In this document: positions 4,883-7,859 of the stretch, one piece after another
Position numbering within the stretch: position 1 is the first letter of the stretch
Layout of the letters: the number at the start of each line of letters is the position of its first letter
Origin: an uncultured Bacteroidales bacterium
GTDB lineage: Bacteria > Bacteroidota > Bacteroidia > Bacteroidales > P3
Assembly: GCA_905236405.1 (NCBI GenBank)
Contig: CAJOQB010000241.1
Location: 1 to 7,859, forward strand
DNA length: 7,859 nucleotides
Direction: 5' to 3'
Position numbers and translations under genes: made by a program
Notes under the pieces: generated by a model
The model's input: the letters and a program-made list of their open reading frames with translations, nothing else
Databases searched by the model: none
What the model was told of the DNA's origin: nothing

Positions 4883-6814
4883 TTAGAATTTCTTGATGGT
4901 CAGGTCGCCTTTGTACCACTCTTTGATGTGGGCATACATGGCTTCGGCCTTGGTGCGGCTTTCGGCACTACCCATGCTGACATAATATCCTTGGTTGACT
5001 TCGATGACGTAGGCGTCACAGCCTTTCTTTTTCAGGTTAGTGGCCATACGGTCGGCGTAGGCTTTGGTGACGAAGAAACCGGCGATACAGTCGTAGCCTT
5101 TCTTGGAACGGGAACTGTAGGAGGCAGTGCTGACAGGGGTGGCGGGACGAGGAGCAGCCACACGGACGGCATCCTGTTGGAGGTCGTTGTCGGCCACCAC
5201 TTGTTCAAGTATCTCGGCCAGTTTGTTGTCCATCAGCTTGGTCTGAACCATGCAGCGGCTACGGTTGGCTTTGCGGTTCTTGAGTGCCTCCATGTTGTGT
5301 TTGCGTACAAAGTCCTCGTTGGGGAGCAAGTTCTGAACCAAGAAGCCTTCTTCGCCCTTCAGCGAGTGGTTCATCTCGTCGGAGACGTATTGACGGACCT
5401 GCTCTTTCAGTTGGTCGACAGCGGTGCTGTAGCGGCGGCTGAGAGCAAAGTTGGTGATGTAGCTGTCCATGAAGGCCATCACTTCGTCGACGTTGCTTCC
5501 CACTTCACCGTCGGTGAACTCCAATCCATCGGTCGAGAAGGTGAACACGTTGGTATAGGGACTGAGGTCGCTTGCTTGTGTGGTGTTGTTCTGTTGCGAC
5601 GTGGTGGCGGATGGCTCGGTCTCGGGAGTCTCTGTCGATTCCTCCTCGGTGGGAGTCTCTTGGTCGGTGTTGTCGCCATAGACCTCACCACTCTCTGGGT
5701 CGTCGACAACGGCGGTGGCGCTGGTCTCACTGCCTTCGCTGTTGGTCACCATCTGCTCGATGTCGATGTTGGATTGCTCTTTGTTGCTGTTGAATCTGCT
5801 CATCAGGGTGTCGAGTTGTCCGCTCTTCCACAAGTAGACACCGGCACCTGCCAGCAGGGCAAGAATCAGCAAGAGAATCCATATCCAACCGTGACATTTC
5901 TTCTTGCCTTCTTTGCATTTCTTCTCTTTCTTCTCCTTGCGACGAGGCTGTTCAGTTGTCTCGACGGGTGCCGTCTGTTGCAGCTCCTCGAGGGCTTTGA
6001 GACCGTCGAGCGGTTCGTCGGATGTCTGTTCGACCTCGGGCTCTGGTTCGGGTTCTGTTTCAGCGGCAGGCTGCTCGGGCTCTGTAGGGGTGTCGTTGCC
6101 TATATACTGGTCGAAGGGGTGGGGAGCATCGGTCTCAGGACTGGGTGTCTCGTCGGGTATTTCCTCTGTCTCAACGGGAGCCTCTTTGACAGGGACTTCT
6201 TCGACAGGGACTTCTTCGACAGAAGTCTCTTCAACAGGTATTTCTTCGGCTGGTGTCTCTTCTTGCACAGGTTCGGGCTGTTCCTCGACAGGAGCAGATT
6301 CTTCGACCACAACGGGGGTATCTTCCACGGGCGGCTCTTCTTCAACGATGGGTTGAGGCTCGGGCTCGGGAAGGTGTTCGAAACGGGCAAAAGGATTGAC
6401 GGCAGCCGTGTATTGCTTCACGTTTTTGACTGCTTTCATCAAGGGATTGCCGTCGTTCAGACCCTCGGCAGCGGTGAACTCCAGACCGTTCTCGCCTTTG
6501 CGGACAGTGCCCAGCCCTTTGAGTTCCAGCATACCGTCGATCTCGAGTTGCCGTTTCATTGCCTCGACATAGTTATTCCATGTGCGTTCACCGATGGCGT
6601 CGCTCACACAGTCCTTTTGGGCTAGGAAATGGACAAACTCGTTGCCACCTTTCATCAGCGGCGAGAAGTCGACCAGCTGTTGCGAGGGAAAGAATGTGGC
6701 GGAGTCGGCATCGTAATGAGCCTTCACATGTTTGGCACTAAGGCTGCCAATGCCAGGTATATCGACAGATTTGCCTTGTTTGAGAAAATCGGATAAGAGT
6801 TCGGATATATTCAT
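4883..6814 (-). CDS. HU-CCDC81 and SPOR domain membrane protein
   Basis: The 643-residue product is a bitopic membrane protein of a type typical of Bacteroidetes. Residues 1-62 and about 63-135 look like the two tandem HU-like (HU-CCDC81) domains: VDIPGIGSLSAKHV (17-30) and LELKGLGTVRKGENGLEF (96-113) carry the beta-arm start motif. A Pro/Glu-rich acidic linker follows (148-290), then a basic juxtamembrane stretch RRKEKKEKKCKEGKKKC (291-307) and one membrane helix (about 309-328). A Ser/Thr/Glu-rich linker (343-420) leads to a partly helical region of unknown fold (421-550) and a C-terminal SPOR domain (573-643), which in other proteins binds denuded peptidoglycan at division sites. The positive-inside rule places the HU domains in the cytoplasm and SPOR in the periplasm. 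Cys576 and Cys599 in SPOR could form a disulfide. A role tying DNA to the cell wall is inference; HU-CCDC81 domains have been proposed to act in chromosome partition. It sits between kdsB and trmB. Confidence 0.88.
   Translation of the reverse strand: MNISELLSDFLKQGKSVDIPGIGSLSAKHVKAHYDADSATFFPSQQLVDFSPLMKGGNEFVHFLAQKDCVSDAIGERTWNNYVEAMKRQLEIDGMLELKGLGTVRKGENGLEFTAAEGLNDGNPLMKAVKNVKQYTAAVNPFARFEHLPEPEPQPIVEEEPPVEDTPVVVEESAPVEEQPEPVQEETPAEEIPVEETSVEEVPVEEVPVKEAPVETEEIPDETPSPETDAPHPFDQYIGNDTPTEPEQPAAETEPEPEPEVEQTSDEPLDGLKALEELQQTAPVETTEQPRRKEKKEKKCKEGKKKCHGWIWILLLILALLAGAGVYLWKSGQLDTLMSRFNSNKEQSNIDIEQMVTNSEGSETSATAVVDDPESGEVYGDNTDQETPTEEESTETPETEPSATTSQQNNTTQASDLSPYTNVFTFSTDGLEFTDGEVGSNVDEVMAFMDSYITNFALSRRYSTAVDQLKEQVRQYVSDEMNHSLKGEEGFLVQNLLPNEDFVRKHNMEALKNRKANRSRCMVQTKLMDNKLAEILEQVVADNDLQQDAVRVAAPRPATPVSTASYSSRSKKGYDCIAGFFVTKAYADRMATNLKKKGCDAYVIEVNQGYYVSMGSAESRTKAEAMYAHIKEWYKGDLTIKKF
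6185..6259 (-). repeat. Five tandem 15-bp units in the acidic linker of the HU-SPOR gene
   Basis: Starting at 6185, 6200, 6215, 6230 and 6245 the plus strand shows 15-base units close to TTCGACAGGGACTTC; the first two differ at one base and later ones diverge further. On the coding strand each unit encodes five residues of the pattern (V/I)P-V-E-E, as in EETSVEEVPVEEVPVKEAP. The in-frame period means copy changes alter linker length only. Confidence 0.8.
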
Positions 6815-6828
6815 GTTGTTCTATGTTT

Positions 6829-7596
6829 TCAGTTAATGGCATTATTTGTTTTCATGCTGGAAAGCAGGTGTTGCAGGTCGTCGGGCGTGTCGATGGCAAT
6901 GTTCTCGATGTCGGTCTCGCGAACGGCAATTCTCAATCCGTTTTCCAACCACCGCATCTGTTCCAGGCTTTCGGCCTGTTCGATGGGAGTGGGGGAGAAT
7001 GTCATCACCCGCTGCAATGTCGACAAGCGGAAGGCATAGACCCCTATATGTTTGAAATAGGCGTAACGATCCATCCACTGTGCCTGCTCCACCCCCCGCA
7101 GATAGGGGATGGGATGGCGACTGAAGCAGATGGCGTTACCCTGAAGGTCGGTGGTCACTTTGACACAGTTGGGCGAAAAAAGAGATTCGCTGTCGGTGAT
7201 GCGTTTCTTCAGGGTGGCAATCTCGATGTCGGGATTGTCGAAGCAATGTGCCAAGGTGGCTATCTGGCTGGCGGCTACCCGAGGCTCGTCGCCCTGGATG
7301 TTGATTACCACATCATATTGGTTGGCATCGCTGCCCATCCGTTGCAACACCTCGCCACAACGGTCTGTACCGCTGCGATGGTGAGTGCCTGTCATCATCA
7401 CGTTGCCGCCAAAAGCCTTAACACAACGATAGATTCGCTCGTCGTCGGTGGCGACCACCACGTGGCTTAACTCTTCGATACGGCTCACACCCTCCCACAC
7501 CCATTGTATCATGGGTTTGTCGCCAATCATGGCGAGGGGCTTGCCGGGGAAGCGGGTCGAAGCGTAGCGGGCAGGGATGATGCCAAGAATGTTCAT
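6829..7596 (-). CDS. kdsB: 3-deoxy-manno-octulosonate cytidylyltransferase (CMP-Kdo synthetase)
   Basis: Cytoplasmic enzyme that joins CTP and Kdo to give CMP-Kdo, the activated sugar for the inner core of lipopolysaccharide. From the ATG at 7596 the product is 255 residues, a normal KdsB length. Motifs: GIIPARYASTRFPGKPL (5-21), the nucleotide-binding signature; VVVATDDERI (46-55); HRSGTDRC (73-80); VINIQGDEP (97-105); FSRHPIPY (158-165); HIGVYAF (183-189); SLEQMRWLENG (210-220); and DTPDDL (236-241). A TTG two codons upstream (7600-7602) would extend the protein by two residues but overlap the kinase stop codon; the ATG keeps the family N terminus MNILGIIPARY and is preferred. The ATG is 2 bases after the upstream kinase stop codon, which suggests translational coupling. 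Confidence 0.97.
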   Translation of the reverse strand: MNILGIIPARYASTRFPGKPLAMIGDKPMIQWVWEGVSRIEELSHVVVATDDERIYRCVKAFGGNVMMTGTHHRSGTDRCGEVLQRMGSDANQYDVVINIQGDEPRVAASQIATLAHCFDNPDIEIATLKKRITDSESLFSPNCVKVTTDLQGNAICFSRHPIPYLRGVEQAQWMDRYAYFKHIGVYAFRLSTLQRVMTFSPTPIEQAESLEQMRWLENGLRIAVRETDIENIAIDTPDDLQHLLSSMKTNNAIN

Positions 7597-7598
7597 GT

Positions 7599-7859
7599 TC
7601 AATCTTCGTTTAGGGTGTCGTCGTCTTCTTCTGTTTCTTCGGAGGAGGAGAGGGAGAATAGCGATTCGGGTTGTTCGAAAAGGCTGTTGAACTCGGCATC
7701 AATCATGTTGATGACACGACCCAGGTCTTCGGGATTGTCGGCGAAGTTGTATTCGTCGATGTCGATGATGATTTTCTTGCCCAGTTCATAGTGCTCAATC
7801 CATTCCTCATAGCGGTTGTTGAGGCTGGTGAGATAGTCGAGGCGGATACCGCTCTCGTA
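7599..7859 (-). CDS. Deoxynucleoside kinase, C-terminal part only (5' end beyond window)
   Basis: The last 86 residues of a reading frame that enters from the right edge and ends with TGA at 7599-7601. The text IRLDYLTSLNNRYEEWIEHY (5-24), KKIIIDIDEYNFADNPEDLG (28-47) and INMIDAEFNSLF (50-61) matches the C-terminal helix-strand-helix of the dCK/dGK deoxynucleoside kinase family, which phosphorylates deoxynucleosides for DNA precursor salvage. The P-loop and the substrate-binding Glu/Arg lie outside the window, so substrate specificity cannot be judged. The tail SSSEETEEDDDTLNED is strongly acidic and probably disordered. Placement directly before kdsB with a 2-base gap suggests a shared transcript. 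Confidence 0.85.
   Translation of the reverse strand, partial: YESGIRLDYLTSLNNRYEEWIEHYELGKKIIIDIDEYNFADNPEDLGRVINMIDAEFNSLFEQPESLFSLSSSEETEEDDDTLNED

Noticed and set aside
4928..6625. Plus-strand open frame of 565 codons opposite the HU-SPOR gene
   Set aside because: Its repeated FFDRDFFDR-type text is the reverse complement of the 15-bp linker repeat; no promoter or domain supports it.
1..7859. CRISPR arrays, insertion sequences, tRNA or rRNA genes, riboswitches
   Set aside because: No direct-repeat/spacer pattern, transposase text, terminal inverted repeats, cloverleaf-like sequence or rRNA text was seen; spacers are all about 200 bases or less.

Overview
The window is a compact, chromosome-like stretch from a member of the Bacteroidota, most likely order Bacteroidales. 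The evidence is the HU-CCDC81/SPOR fusion protein, a KdsB plus deoxynucleoside kinase pair, a C10-type (Spi-domain) secreted protein, a near-perfect Bacteroidetes promoter (TTG, 19 bases, TAnnTTTG) and gene starts without a clear Shine-Dalgarno sequence. Genus cannot be decided from this sequence. All eight supported genes lie on the minus strand, so transcription runs from high to low coordinates.

In transcription order: the right edge holds the C-terminal 86 codons of a deoxynucleoside kinase (7599-7859). It is followed after 2 bases by kdsB (6829-7596, CMP-Kdo synthesis for lipopolysaccharide). After 14 bases comes a 643-residue membrane protein with two HU-like domains at the N terminus, an acidic Pro/Glu linker, one membrane helix and a C-terminal SPOR domain (4883-6814). 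After 18 bases comes trmB (4148-4864, tRNA m7G46 methyltransferase), and after 20 bases yebC (3387-4127). These five genes have very short gaps and no visible internal terminator, and look like one operon. A 97-base gap with two tandem hairpins separates yebC from rsmI (2618-3289, 16S rRNA C1402 2'-O-methyltransferase). An 87-base gap with a possible promoter separates rsmI from htpG (656-2530, bacterial Hsp90). A strong intrinsic terminator (594-633) closes htpG. A separate promoter (488-518) then drives the last gene, a secreted protein that starts at 454 and runs off the left edge; its visible part is a signal peptide plus a Spi-like C10 propeptide domain.

Functionally the core is housekeeping: envelope sugar activation, a putative DNA/peptidoglycan-linked membrane protein, tRNA and rRNA methylation, a YebC-family translation or transcription factor, and a chaperone. 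The least understood item is the HU-SPOR fusion, which could place nucleic-acid-binding domains in the cytoplasm and a glycan-binding domain in the periplasm. I saw no mobile element, CRISPR array, tRNA or rRNA gene, and nothing I can defend as a wholly new system.
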